Shown here in pieces: positions 42,251 to 51,169 of a stretch of 64,000 nt of DNA. Each line of letters starts with the position of its first letter. Within the stretch, counting starts at the first letter, position 1. A model generated the notes under the pieces. The model had not been told where the DNA came from and ran no database searches. It saw nothing but the letters and a program-made list of their open reading frames with translations. Where the stretch lies: assembly GCA_963754335.1 (NCBI GenBank), contig CAVWFQ010000010.1:1550001-1614000 (forward strand), written 5' to 3'. Both the position numbers and the translations under genes were made by a program. The stretch is from JBBSDP01 sp963754335 (GTDB taxonomy: Bacteria; Planctomycetota; Phycisphaerae; Tepidisphaerales; Tepidisphaeraceae).

Positions 42251-44014
42251 CTGCGTCGCCGGCGCGAAATTCGGCGACGGGATCGGCTTGAGCGCCGCTC
42301 GCAGCGGCTCGGGAAGATCCGTCACCGCCAGGGCCGGATGCACTTTGTATGGCGTGTAAAGCGGATCGCCGATGAACGATTGCATCCAGCTCACCAGTGG
42401 GTTACTGCGCCAATAGACTTCGGCCAGCGTCAATTTCCCGGTCAGCAGGAGCGGGAAAAACTCGTCGGCCGGCGGGAATGAATGGAGATACGGCTCGGCC
42501 ACCGGCCCCAGCGATCCGACGACGCCGTCTTCGAGCAGCCCGTGCACCCATCCTCGCTCACGCGGGGTGCGCAGGCTGACCAGCTCACTGCTGGCGATAT
42601 GGAATCCAACGGCGCCCCGGTTGAACTGGCAACCGGGAACGTAATTCCGCAGGCTGTACCATCCGCAATAGAGCGCGACGTTCTTGACCGAGCCAGGCGA
42701 GAAAAGCGCCTCCTTGTCGTCGAGGGTCACCTGAAGCTTTGTTCGCGTCTGCACGAGATGCGCGAGATTGCGAATCGTCTGATCGTAAACGCCGTATGGG
42801 TCGGGAGGCGCCTTGCCGCGGGCATCGAGGGCAATCTGTCCCTGCAATCCGTTCTTCTCGACTTCGACGCTGGTGGCGATCATGTCGCGTACGATTTGCT
42901 CGCTGGGAGCATCCAGCCGCATCACCATGATCGTCGGTTGCGGCGCCTTCATGGCGGCGGCCCGCCAGTAAAGCGGACTGATCTGCCAGCGATATTTCCC
43001 GTATCTGCCCCACCAGATGAGAGCCAGCTCGTTATCGAGAGAGGATTCGGTTTCGCGGACTTCCGTAGTCGCCTGCTGGCTCGCCAGCACCTGCGCGAGC
43101 CCGAGCAGCCCCAGTTCAGTCTGGGCCAGATGGCGCATTTTTTCACGATCGCCGAGGTTGTCCGGATTCAGGGCGCCGAAGATTTTCTTGAGGTCGGCTT
43201 CCTTGTCGTGTGTCGCCGCAAGTTGAGCTGAAGTGATCGGGCGTGACATGAGCGGCGCAAATGTGGGAGTCGCGAGCCGCTCGACTGTTGCGTTCCCGCC
43301 GGTCAGTCGTTCGATCACCCCGACCAGATCGCCAAACGATTGCTTTCGGGCGGGAGTGTCGGGCATCGAAAGCAGCCCGGCGAGGCTCACATTGATGGCG
43401 CTATCCAGACGCTGCACCAACTGCTGCAGGTCGTTTCCGTTCACAGCCGGCTTGAACGAGGGGTTCATGTCGTGCGCGATCTGCTCCGACTTGGAAACCT
43501 CCGCCTCCAGGTTGGATCGGAGCTGAGTCAAGTCGCGTTCGATCTGTCCGGCTTCCTCGTTCTCGCGCGGCGTATTGACACGCCGGTCGATTCGCAGCGG
43601 CATCCCCCAGAAGGTCACCAGGCAGATCACCTTGCGGTCCAGATCATTCTTCCGAAGAAAGTCGCGCACGGGTTGTGCAACGCGCGGTTCGTACTCGGTA
43701 AAGGGCATCCCTTCAAGCGGGTTCCCCGGCTCAGGGGCCGGCAGCGAAACCCCGATAATCCGACCCGGAGGAATTGCACGCGCTGTGGCGTAGAGCTCCG
43801 CCAATTGCCGGCTCGCGGGAACGTTCGTGTTGACGATGAGGGCAATCTGATCCGGCTCCAGCGCATCAGCCCGTTGGGGCCACAGACCACAAATCAGAAT
43901 GATCACCATCAGGAGTTGAAGTGATTTGACCTGGCCGGGTTTGGGATCGCGGCCGCGTTCACCGACACAAGATAGAGACGCGCCAACGCCGCATCGAAAG
44001 AGGTGGGTAGCCAT
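42242..44014 (-). CDS. TIGR03790 family secreted protein
   Basis: About 590 residues, intact frame. Family motifs: ALIVNTNVPASRQLAELYAT, RAIPPGRIIGVSLPA, KVICLVTFWGMPLRI, then VALYCGWYSLRNYVPGCQFN and GAVGFHIASSELVSLR, ending with AEVYWRSNPLVSWMQSFIGD. Function is unknown; the fold looks like caspase/gingipain-type (the C-terminal part GAVGFHIASSE resembles it), with no catalysis shown. ATG 44014 is taken because a membrane or signal stretch (SLQLLMVIILICGLWPQRAD) follows; ATG 43909 inside that stretch is the alternative. The C-terminal codons run into a repeat. Confidence 0.82.
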   Translation of the reverse strand: MATHLFRCGVGASLSCVGERGRDPKPGQVKSLQLLMVIILICGLWPQRADALEPDQIALIVNTNVPASRQLAELYATARAIPPGRIIGVSLPAPEPGNPLEGMPFTEYEPRVAQPVRDFLRKNDLDRKVICLVTFWGMPLRIDRRVNTPRENEEAGQIERDLTQLRSNLEAEVSKSEQIAHDMNPSFKPAVNGNDLQQLVQRLDSAINVSLAGLLSMPDTPARKQSFGDLVGVIERLTGGNATVERLATPTFAPLMSRPITSAQLAATHDKEADLKKIFGALNPDNLGDREKMRHLAQTELGLLGLAQVLASQQATTEVRETESSLDNELALIWWGRYGKYRWQISPLYWRAAAMKAPQPTIMVMRLDAPSEQIVRDMIATSVEVEKNGLQGQIALDARGKAPPDPYGVYDQTIRNLAHLVQTRTKLQVTLDDKEALFSPGSVKNVALYCGWYSLRNYVPGCQFNRGAVGFHIASSELVSLRTPRERGWVHGLLEDGVVGSLGPVAEPYLHSFPPADEFFPLLLTGKLTLAEVYWRSNPLVSWMQSFIGDPLYTPYKVHPALAVTDLPEPLRAALKPIPSPNFAPATQPG

Positions 44015-44099
44015 GTCGAAACCTTTCCGACCACGGCCGATGTGACCGAACCGTGGCTTGCCCGAAACGGCCTCGACTTGGAGCACCTTCGCCCTGCGT

Positions 44100-44396
44100 T
44101 TAGGCAAACGGGCTCGGAGACCGGTTCTTTGATTCTTCGGTGCGATCGATCTGCTGCTGTGCCTTCTCGATCAGATTAACCAGCGCCTTGATCTCACGGA
44201 TCGATTCGGGACTGCCCCAGAGCAGAACCCAATCGACATGCCAGTTACAGCGTTCGAATGTGCATTCCTCAAGATGATAAACTGTCTCACGAAGTACGAG
44301 CGTGCACGCGATAAAATTGCAGCGAACGAATGCCTGCCCACTGATATAGACGGTCTGGTTGGTGAATGTCTCGCCGTCGTGCTTCGTCAGGAGCAT
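44100..44396 (-). CDS. Small beta-helix-like hypothetical protein
   Basis: 98 residues. Repeating short strands (TFTNQTVYISGQAFVRCNFI; ECTFERCNWHVDWVLLWG) resemble one to two turns of a right-handed beta-helix, followed by a helix (IREIKALVNLIEKAQQQIDR). Small proteins of this type are widespread and uncharacterised. Its stop is 86 bases upstream of the TIGR03790 start, suggesting an operon. Confidence 0.65.
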   Translation of the reverse strand: MLLTKHDGETFTNQTVYISGQAFVRCNFIACTLVLRETVYHLEECTFERCNWHVDWVLLWGSPESIREIKALVNLIEKAQQQIDRTEESKNRSPSPFA

Positions 44397-44521
44397 GCCG
44401 TACCCTTCAGTTCAAACAGCAGCGAATCTGATTGCCCGTCAAAAGATTTGATTCAAAACACAGGATACCGACTGTTCGCCGATGCGGCAAGACAATGTAT
44501 TGCAACGAACCACCTGAAAAA

Positions 44522-45615
44522 TTATCCGCCCGCGCGGGCCGACAAAACGCCGCAATGAACGAGCGTTGGGACAATCTGGCCGGGGATTAGCCCTGCGGCA
44601 CTGAGCCAGCGGCGATATTCCGCCGCGGAGTAGGCCCGGCCCTCGGTGACACTGAACAAAGCGGCCGAATAGAGGGCGATTGGGAGCGGGCCTCCCAGGT
44701 CATCGTCGAGAAATACATCATGAATCATCATCAGACCCGCCGGGCCAAGCGCGGCAGCGCACCGCCCGACGAGTTGTTCGCATTCCGGCTCGTCCCAATC
44801 GTGAAGAATGTTGGATATCAGGACGGCATCGCACTCCCTGGGCAAGGGGTCGACAAACATGTCGCCCGCGCGAATTCGACGCGATCACTGACGCCGTAAA
44901 AAGTTGCCAGTTCCCCAGCTACCTTCAGCACCTCGGCGCGATCGAACACGATCGCGCGGAGATTGGGGTGAGTCTGGAGATACGCGAAACTGTAGATACC
45001 CGTCCCGCCGCCTACGTCCAGCAGCACGCGGGCATCCGGCAACGGCATGTTGCGCGCTAATAGGGGTGCGACGACTTTGGCGCGACCCGCCAGAGCCAGC
45101 GTCAGTCGGCGTGCGCTCGCTTCGCTATCCATCGCCGATTCGATTCCATCGCGATAGATGAAGGCAACTCCGGTTTCCGCAGCACCCCCATCCTTCTCGC
45201 TCCCCGCCGGTTGATTCGAGCGCAAGCGTCGGACCATCTCGAGCACGCCGGGGCTATCGGAGGAGAGTCCAACGTATCCGCTCACATCGTGAGCAGAGGC
45301 CGCCAGCAAATGCTGTCGCGCCAGCGGCGAGAGACTCAGGCGTCCCTTCGAATCCGCGTCAATCAGTTTCATTGCCCGCAGGGCCGTGATCAGGACCATC
45401 GCCGGTCGGCGTTCAAGTCCGATCGCCCAGCGCAACCTCTCAAAATCGAGCGGATTGGGCGCGAGCCTTTCGAATAGTTGAAAATGGGTTACCGCCGCGC
45501 ACAGCAATTCGGTGGCATAACTGCCGCGGTACAATTCGAAAATCGAAGTGGGATCCGCCGCCGGCGGCAAAAGCAATTCGGGCACCGAAACTCCATTAGA
45601 AAGCGCATCAGGCAC
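44522..45615 (-). CDS. SAM-dependent O-methyltransferase (one frameshift)
   Basis: About 364 residues. N-terminal dimerisation domain (LCAAVTHFQLFERLAPNPL) and a class I methyltransferase core: VLLDVGGGTGIYSFAYLQTH (SAM binding), AIVFDRAEVLKVA, then AVLISNILHDWDEPECEQLV with the catalytic histidine of the plant/acetylserotonin O-methyltransferase-like family (PF00891). One base is missing at about 44,864-44,878 (CGCGCGGG), joining RVEFA to GDMFVDPLPREC. The substrate is likely an aromatic or polyketide hydroxyl; nothing in the neighbourhood fixes it. Confidence 0.87.
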
Positions 45616-45681
45616 GCGGACGAATGGATTGTCTCACACCCATCACCGCAATTCCAAGCCCGGCAGCTTCACCGAACGAGC

Positions 45682-46491
45682 TCACCAATAAAGACAATAA
45701 GGATTTCCCGGCCAATGCACGAAATTGGCATTGCCGGCCGCGCCGTATTGGTTGTTGAAGACTGCCGGGAATTCGGTGCCGGCCTTCCACGAAACATGCC
45801 CGTCGGAGAAGAGCTGGTTAGCGCCCTTGAGCGTGCTGTGATCGTTCGTCGGCCCGACGTATGCGTGGTTCGAAAAGTAATAGCCCCCGCTGTAAGCGGG
45901 AGCCAGAACAAGATCGCCGGCGAGGAATTTGCCCCCGCCGTCGGAGAGCCGCTTCGGGATTGAGGCGAAATCGCTCCAGTAGGACCATGTGGTGGTGTCA
46001 GAGTAGGTGCCCGGTGGGTTACTTGGAGGAAATTGCGGGTTGCCGACATACTCGTAGTCGCTGGTGAATACCGGCCCCCACCCGGTGTTCGGGTCGTAGA
46101 TGTACCATGTGCTCTGCGTCGAAGGGCAGAGCATCATCGATGCTTCCTGGTACGTGAAAGGCACCCCATTGACGATTTGAGTTACAGAGTTGCCTTTCCC
46201 GAGTCCATAATTTGCGCCGAAAGTAGTCCAGAAAGGCGCAGTCCAACAAATGGGCCAATTTTCGTGGCCCCCGTCATTCACTACAAAGGAGGGAGTGAAA
46301 TACCCGTCATGATCCGTCGCGTAAGCGGTTTCGGCCGCCCCAAGCTGGCGGAGGTTGTTGGCGCACTCGGCGCGTTTGGCCATCTCCCGCGCGGCGGAAA
46401 CAGCGGGCATGAGGAGGGCAAGCAGGATTGCGATGATCGCAACGACGACCAACAGCTCCACAATCGTAAAACCTCGGCGGTTTCCTGGCAC
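45682..46491 (-). CDS. Prepilin-like protein with N-terminal methylation motif (DUF1559-type)
   Basis: 269 residues starting at GTG 46491. Type IV pilin-like leader RRGFTIVELLVVVAIIAILL, with cleavage expected after the glycine and Glu at +5, then AECANNLRQLG. The C-terminal half has LFSDGHVSWK, the hallmark of the large planctomycete prepilin-like family. Exported and anchored by its N-terminal helix; function in surface fibres or secretion pseudopili is inferred. Downstream of the PEP-CTERM gene on the same strand, 101 bases apart. Confidence 0.88.
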   Translation of the reverse strand: MPGNRRGFTIVELLVVVAIIAILLALLMPAVSAAREMAKRAECANNLRQLGAAETAYATDHDGYFTPSFVVNDGGHENWPICWTAPFWTTFGANYGLGKGNSVTQIVNGVPFTYQEASMMLCPSTQSTWYIYDPNTGWGPVFTSDYEYVGNPQFPPSNPPGTYSDTTTWSYWSDFASIPKRLSDGGGKFLAGDLVLAPAYSGGYYFSNHAYVGPTNDHSTLKGANQLFSDGHVSWKAGTEFPAVFNNQYGAAGNANFVHWPGNPYCLYW

Positions 46492-46592
46492 GTCCTTGCT
46501 CCGCTAACGCATCGGATCCGATGCGGTCGCCACATGCGAATAACTGCCAGTAATCTATTTCATTGGAGTGGGAAAATCCACAGAGCCGCCGC

Positions 46593-47374
46593 TCATGCGC
46601 GGCTTCGGCACCGACTCAAAAGCACGATTCCACCCACAGCAAGCAGCCCAAGCCAGGCAGACTCTGGAACAACGCCGGCAAAGATCGTCGGATCATCGCC
46701 GGGCGCCTGTTCGCGTCTGCGGCGAACCAGTAGAGAAACTCCGCCAAGGCCGAGCAGGCCGAGCGATGCGGGTTCAGGAACAACACCCGCCACTACGAAA
46801 GGTGTCGGCGGGGTGGGCGGATTCAACGGTGGGGAACGAAACAACTGTGTTCCATAGAAGCCGTTCCCACCATTTGGATTAGTATTCGTTACGGTGTAGA
46901 CGATCGAAACGCTATGCGAGCCGATATCCGGCAGCGGTATGGCGCTGGTGTGGTAGACGTTGTCATTCGCCGAACCATGAGTCACCAAGTCAAATTGTAC
47001 GGGCGTGCCGCCATCGATGCTGTATGTACCGGCGATACTGTCGGGCACCCCGGAACCTGAAATACGCCGGAGTTCTCGGACACGTTGAGCGAGGTGAAGC
47101 CCGTTTCGGAAACACTATAAGTGAGTGTTCCAGTCCCCGGAACGTTGCTTACGGAATATAGGTTGGGCTGTCCGGGATTATTGCTGAAAACAAGGCCATT
47201 CGGCGTCGCATTCGAATCGCCACTCGTGTGGGTCGATGTATCGAATGAATAGGAATCAGTCATGGGTCCAGGGCTCAGGACAATGCTTCCGAACGCCACG
47301 CCGGCCATTTGAACGCTGAGCGCTAAAACGAGAACTCCAGCGCCGGCACTTGCCAATGCATTTCCGACTCTCAC
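46593..47374 (-). CDS. PEP-CTERM-type exported protein with two tandem sorting-like tails (one frameshift)
   Basis: About 260 residues. GTG 47374 is chosen for its perfect AAAGGAGG box. Signal peptide VLVLALSVQMAGVAFGS; a beta-rich Ser/Thr/Asn-rich body; one G missing in the G run at 47,048-47,051 joins VFQVPG to VPDSIAGTYSIDGG. The C-terminus holds VPEPASLGLLGLGGVSLLVR followed by Arg, i.e. a canonical PEP-CTERM tail, then after 14 residues a second copy, VPESAWLGLLAVGGIVLLSR, with a mutated PEP box (PES). PEP-CTERM tails are recognised by exosortase; no exosortase gene is in the window. Confidence 0.85.
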
Positions 47375-47848
47375 GTTGCCTCCTTTGCTCCCAAGGAAAC
47401 CCCCCGGGATTGGACCTGCAGTCTGGCGAGGGAACTTCCACCGCCACGTCAAATTGTACACTTCCATGAACCTGCCATCAAGCAAATTTCTCCTGATCTT
47501 CAATCTTTCTTGACAATCCTCCATACCGCAAATCAATACCAAATTACGTCCAAAACGCCGCTTTGCAGTTTCGCGTTGGATAGGCAGAACCTGCTTAAAA
47601 TCCAGAATCGGATTTTTAGTTTCTCCTGAGCGCATGAGATGCCGAATCATACGGTCCCATGCCAATATCTTCAGGTAGCAAATCGAGATGCAGCGCCGCC
47701 GCATCCGAAAAACCATTTCGAACCGCGTCGAGATATCCAAATCCGTACTCGCGATGCGGCGCGATATAATGCCTTCGCGCCATTCGTTCCAGTTATCCAA
47801 TTGCGGAATTCCCGCGAGATTGTGGACAACTTTCGTTCGATACCTTCG
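47375..47848. other. Intergenic region of lower GC, no recognised gene
   Basis: 474 bases upstream of the PEP-CTERM gene. The composition is clearly more AT-rich than the flanking genes. An open frame runs through it in phase with the PEP-CTERM gene, but the peptide looks non-coding (Arg/Ile/Cys-rich, no homology) and a perfect ribosome site stands inside at 47374. It probably holds the promoter and leader of that gene. Confidence 0.5.
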
Positions 47849-49123
47849 TCATTTAGCTTTCACGTCATAACAAAGCAGCACATCCTGATCGCGAATATAA
47901 AGCTTGCCGTTGGCGACCACGGGATGGGGCCAGGAGTTTTTGTCGCTGCGATCGGGCGGATTAAAGTGGCCGTGGTCTTTGAACCCATCGACTGAGGCCT
48001 CTACGAGCCAAACCGTTCCGGCGCCACCTTCATTGCGAAAGTAGAGGTTTCCATCAGCGTACGTCAGCGATCCTTTGCCGAGAATGCCTGCTTTGTCGTT
48101 CCACACCTCCTGGCCGGTCTTGAACGCTATGCAGGTGAAATGACCATGATCGCTGAAACCAAACACGTTATCTCCAACCAGCACGATTCCGCCGTGGTGA
48201 TTGGTCATGTTTTTCTCGTGATAAACCTCTTTTGTCTTGAAGTCGCCGTTGTCGGCCGTGATCTTGAACAGATTGCAACCGGCTCCGTAACCCGATGTGA
48301 CGAAGACAGAATCGTCAGAGACAATCGGCGTCGGGATGACGGCGGTGTTGCCATTTCGCACGGCCGCCCAGAGAAGCTTGCCGTTGTCGGCTTCGACGCC
48401 GATCACATGTTGCCCGGTGAGCTGAACATATTGCCGCTTGCCTCCGATCTCGGTCTCCACAATCGAAGCGTAGGCGGCGGGGTCGCCGATCTCGGCGCTG
48501 TGCCAGAGAACCTCGCCGGTCTTTTTGTTCAGGGCAATGATCGTCCCCTTGGGACCGCCGGGCGTGCAGACAAGGCGATCGCCATCAACGAGCGGCGATT
48601 CAGCATATCCCCAGCCGGACATCATATGACCGTCGAAGTCGGCGATCAGATTCTTATGCCACACCTCCTTGCCGGTGGCGGATTCGAGACAGACGAGATC
48701 GCCGAACTGGCCGAGCACATAAACGAAATCTCCGTCGACCGTCGGAGTGCAGCGCGGCCCGGGGTACCCGCCGCCTCCACCATTCTTGCCGATCAGCGTT
48801 GACCAGACCGGCTTCCCGTCCTTCTCGTTGAAGGCCAGCGCATGAGCGCCGTCGGGAAAATCGCCGAGCGTGTAAATGCGCCCGGCGGCGACGGCGACGC
48901 CGGAATATCCTCCGCCAAGTCCCTTGGCTTCCCAGGTCAGCGCCGGACCGCTCGCCGGCCATTCCTTCAGGAGACCGGTTTCCTTCGAACGGTTATCGCG
49001 CTGGGGTCCCTGCCACTGAGGCCAGTCTTCTGCAAATGCCGAGGGCGCCATCAGCGCCGCGGCTAGAAGAAACATGGTCAAGAAGATCGGCCGGCATTTG
49101 CTGCGAAGAGAATTAGCTTTCAT
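47849..49123 (-). CDS. Secreted PQQ-type beta-propeller protein
   Basis: 424 residues, intact. ATG 49123 follows GAGGAATCAC. Signal peptide IFLTMFLLAAALMAPSAFAE. Motifs of the planctomycete PQQ-like family: DWPQWQGPQRDNRSKETGLL at the mature N-terminus and blades such as CLESATGKEVWHKNL, ALNKKTGEVLWHS and CIAFKTGQEVWNDKAG. Often annotated BamB-like or alcohol-dehydrogenase-like; no PQQ ligand set or catalytic residues are evident, so it is likely a binding scaffold in the periplasm. Tandem paralogue of the next gene. Confidence 0.87.
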   Translation of the reverse strand: MKANSLRSKCRPIFLTMFLLAAALMAPSAFAEDWPQWQGPQRDNRSKETGLLKEWPASGPALTWEAKGLGGGYSGVAVAAGRIYTLGDFPDGAHALAFNEKDGKPVWSTLIGKNGGGGGYPGPRCTPTVDGDFVYVLGQFGDLVCLESATGKEVWHKNLIADFDGHMMSGWGYAESPLVDGDRLVCTPGGPKGTIIALNKKTGEVLWHSAEIGDPAAYASIVETEIGGKRQYVQLTGQHVIGVEADNGKLLWAAVRNGNTAVIPTPIVSDDSVFVTSGYGAGCNLFKITADNGDFKTKEVYHEKNMTNHHGGIVLVGDNVFGFSDHGHFTCIAFKTGQEVWNDKAGILGKGSLTYADGNLYFRNEGGAGTVWLVEASVDGFKDHGHFNPPDRSDKNSWPHPVVANGKLYIRDQDVLLCYDVKAK

Positions 49124-49201
49124 GTGATTCCTCAATTGGCTCTGCCAGTTCATCCATCCATTGATCCCAGGTGCGTGACGGATTGGGCAGTCAAAAAACT
49201 T

Positions 49202-49313
49202 CCCCCTCTCCCGGTACTCCCCGGTACTCCGGGAGAAGGCGGGGTGAGGGTCCTCCACGCACGACACGGACGGCCCTCACCCCAACCCTCTCCCAGAATA
49301 CTGGGAGAGGGGG
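49202..49313. repeat. Repeat family A, inverted pair
   Basis: CCCCTCTCCCGGTACTCC at 49,202 with GGGGTGAGGG, and its inverse from 49,273 (CCCTCACCCCAACCCTCTCC). It fills most of the 294-base spacer between the two propeller genes. Confidence 0.85.
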
Positions 49314-49417
49314 AAAGAACTTCGCCGCCGAATTTATCACCCACCCGGTCCTCCATTCATCGATCCTGAATACCGTGGCAGATCAGGACCGGTTGACGAA
49401 TTGCGGGCACCATCCAT

Positions 49418-50672
49418 TCAATGGTGTTTTCTCAAATCCACGCAAACGAGTTCGCTCTTCCCGCGCGCATAATACAACCCTCGCGCCAGCGCCGCATTCG
49501 ATCGGGTGCCGAAGCCGACGAGCTGCATCCGGCCGATCGGCTTGAACCCATCCGGCGAGGCGGGTGCTTCGATGAATTGTCCCTTCTCCGTCAAAATGAG
49601 CAGCCGGTCGGCGGCAAGGATCAGCGTGCCGGCGCCAAAATCATCCTGGCTCCATCGCACTTTGCCGCTTTTGAGATCCACGCAACGCAGATGCTGCCCC
49701 TGCTCCTGGCGTCCATCAAACCCATACAGAAAACCGTCGCGGTAAACGCTGGTGGAATAATGATTGGAAAGAACATTGTCCGCCGACCAGATCTTTTCCG
49801 GGCCCTGTTCCCGGAATCGAAGCAACGCGCTGCCCCGTTTCATAACAGGCGGAGAGGAAAATCGTGTCGCCGATGACGAGCGGCGTCGCCGCGTTGACCG
49901 AAGCATCCATCGGCGATCGAAAGGGAAAGCGGAAGAAGATCTTGCCGGAAGCTGGATCGAGCGCATCAAGACCGGCTCGGGTGAACGCGAGGAGATATCG
50001 CTTGCCGTCAATCGTGGCTGCGATGGGAGACGAGTAGCCGGCCTCGTCGTCGGTCGCCTGCCAGATCACTTTGCCGTTGGACTTGTCGAACGCGACGATC
50101 CCCGCTCCCGGGCCGCCGATATTCAAGATGACCGCGTCACCCTCGATGAGCGGCGAAGAAGCCATGCCGAAAAAACCCTTGGATTGTTTGAATCGCTCTT
50201 TTGTATCGACGCCCCACTTTTGCCTGCCGGTGGCCAGGTCCCAGCAATGAAGGGCTCCCTCGGCGCCATAAGTGAAGATGGAGCCTTCCGAAATAGCAGG
50301 TGTGGCTCGAGGTCCTTCGTCGAAACCGAAATCGTCCTGATAGGCGGTGGGATACTGGGCGGTCCAGATCGTCTTTCCGGTAAGCGGCTCCAGGGAGTCA
50401 ACGCGTTCTTTGTCCTCGACGCGATGGAATAGAACGACTTTGCCGTCGCTAACGACTGGCCCGCTCCATCCCTGCCCCACTTTGACGCGCCAAAGAACCG
50501 CCGGATTGCCCGCCGGCCAGGTTTCAAGAAGATCACGCCCCGGATAGACGCCATCGCGGGCCGGTCCCAGAAATTGCGGCCAATCGGCAGGAAGGACTTG
50601 CGCCAAACCCGCCTTGGAAAGGAGCGGAATTGCCACAAAAATCGCCAGGAGGAAAGATAGGGAAGGTCTCAA
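49418..50672 (-). CDS. Secreted PQQ-type beta-propeller protein (one frameshift)
   Basis: About 418 residues from TTG 50672 (GGAGA upstream), signal peptide SLSFLLAIFVAIPLLSKAGL. Opens with DWPQFLGPARDGVYPGRDLL, the same motif as its paralogue, and has blades LEPLTGKTIWTAQYP, CWDLATGRQKWGVDT and AFDKSNGKVIWQATD. An extra G in the run at 49,833-49,836 shifts the frame after SACYETG; homology resumes with ALLRFREQGPEKIWSA. Likely periplasmic. The tandem pair probably arose by duplication; their order is the same strand with only a repeat pair between them. Confidence 0.85.
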
Positions 50673-51169
50673 ATCGGGTCTCCGGTTTGTCTATAAGATA
50701 CGCAACGGGGGGCGTTTCGCCATCGACTGGTGGCCGGTTGGGCAGGGTGTGACGGATGTTTGTGGCGAGCGAGGTCTGTTCCCCTCTCCCGGTACGCCGG
50801 GAGAGGGATAGGGTGAGGGGCATTTGGAATTCTCAAATCGTTTCTATTCGAGATCGACCCTCACCCCAACCCTCTCCCGGCGTACCGGGAGAGGGGGAGG
50901 AGGTTGCTGCCAGAATCGAACCTCAGACCCGCCCAGCACGAATCAAAAGGATAATTTGCTCCGTAAAGGCAACTGTCGGTATGATCTGCGATGAATTCGG
51001 CTCGGGTGCGCGTGCATGGACGGAGCGTGCTCCCGTTGTGGGCCGGATCAGACGTACGATGGTTTAACATTTTCAGCTGACGGCTTGGCATCGCACTGGA
51101 CTGGCGGCAGAGGGCGGTCGCGGTCTGAGGCGAAACTGGCGGAACAGCCGGTCGTCGCTGGAGGGTCTC
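50673..51169. other. Divergent intergenic region with repeats
   Basis: 497 bases between the second propeller gene and the surface protein. A family A inverted pair occupies about 120 bases; from about 50,900 to 51,169 lies the presumed promoter and leader of the surface protein gene, with no recognised motif besides the ribosome site. Confidence 0.5.
50780..50898. repeat. Repeat family A, inverted pair
   Basis: CCCCTCTCCCGGTACGCC at 50,780 followed by GGGTGAGGGGCATTTGGAA, and an inverse copy at about 50,856-50,898. The flank GTGAGGGGCATTTGGAA recurs at 54.0 kb, so homology extends beyond the hairpin. Confidence 0.85.

Noticed and set aside
46982..47800. Upstream extension of the PEP-CTERM frame to 47800
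   Set aside because: A perfect AAAGGAGG box and signal peptide stand at GTG 47374; the upstream peptide looks non-coding and AT-rich.
49202..50898. CRISPR array formed by regularly spaced repeats
   Set aside because: Only two copies per place, inverted, with no unique spacers of equal length and no cas genes.
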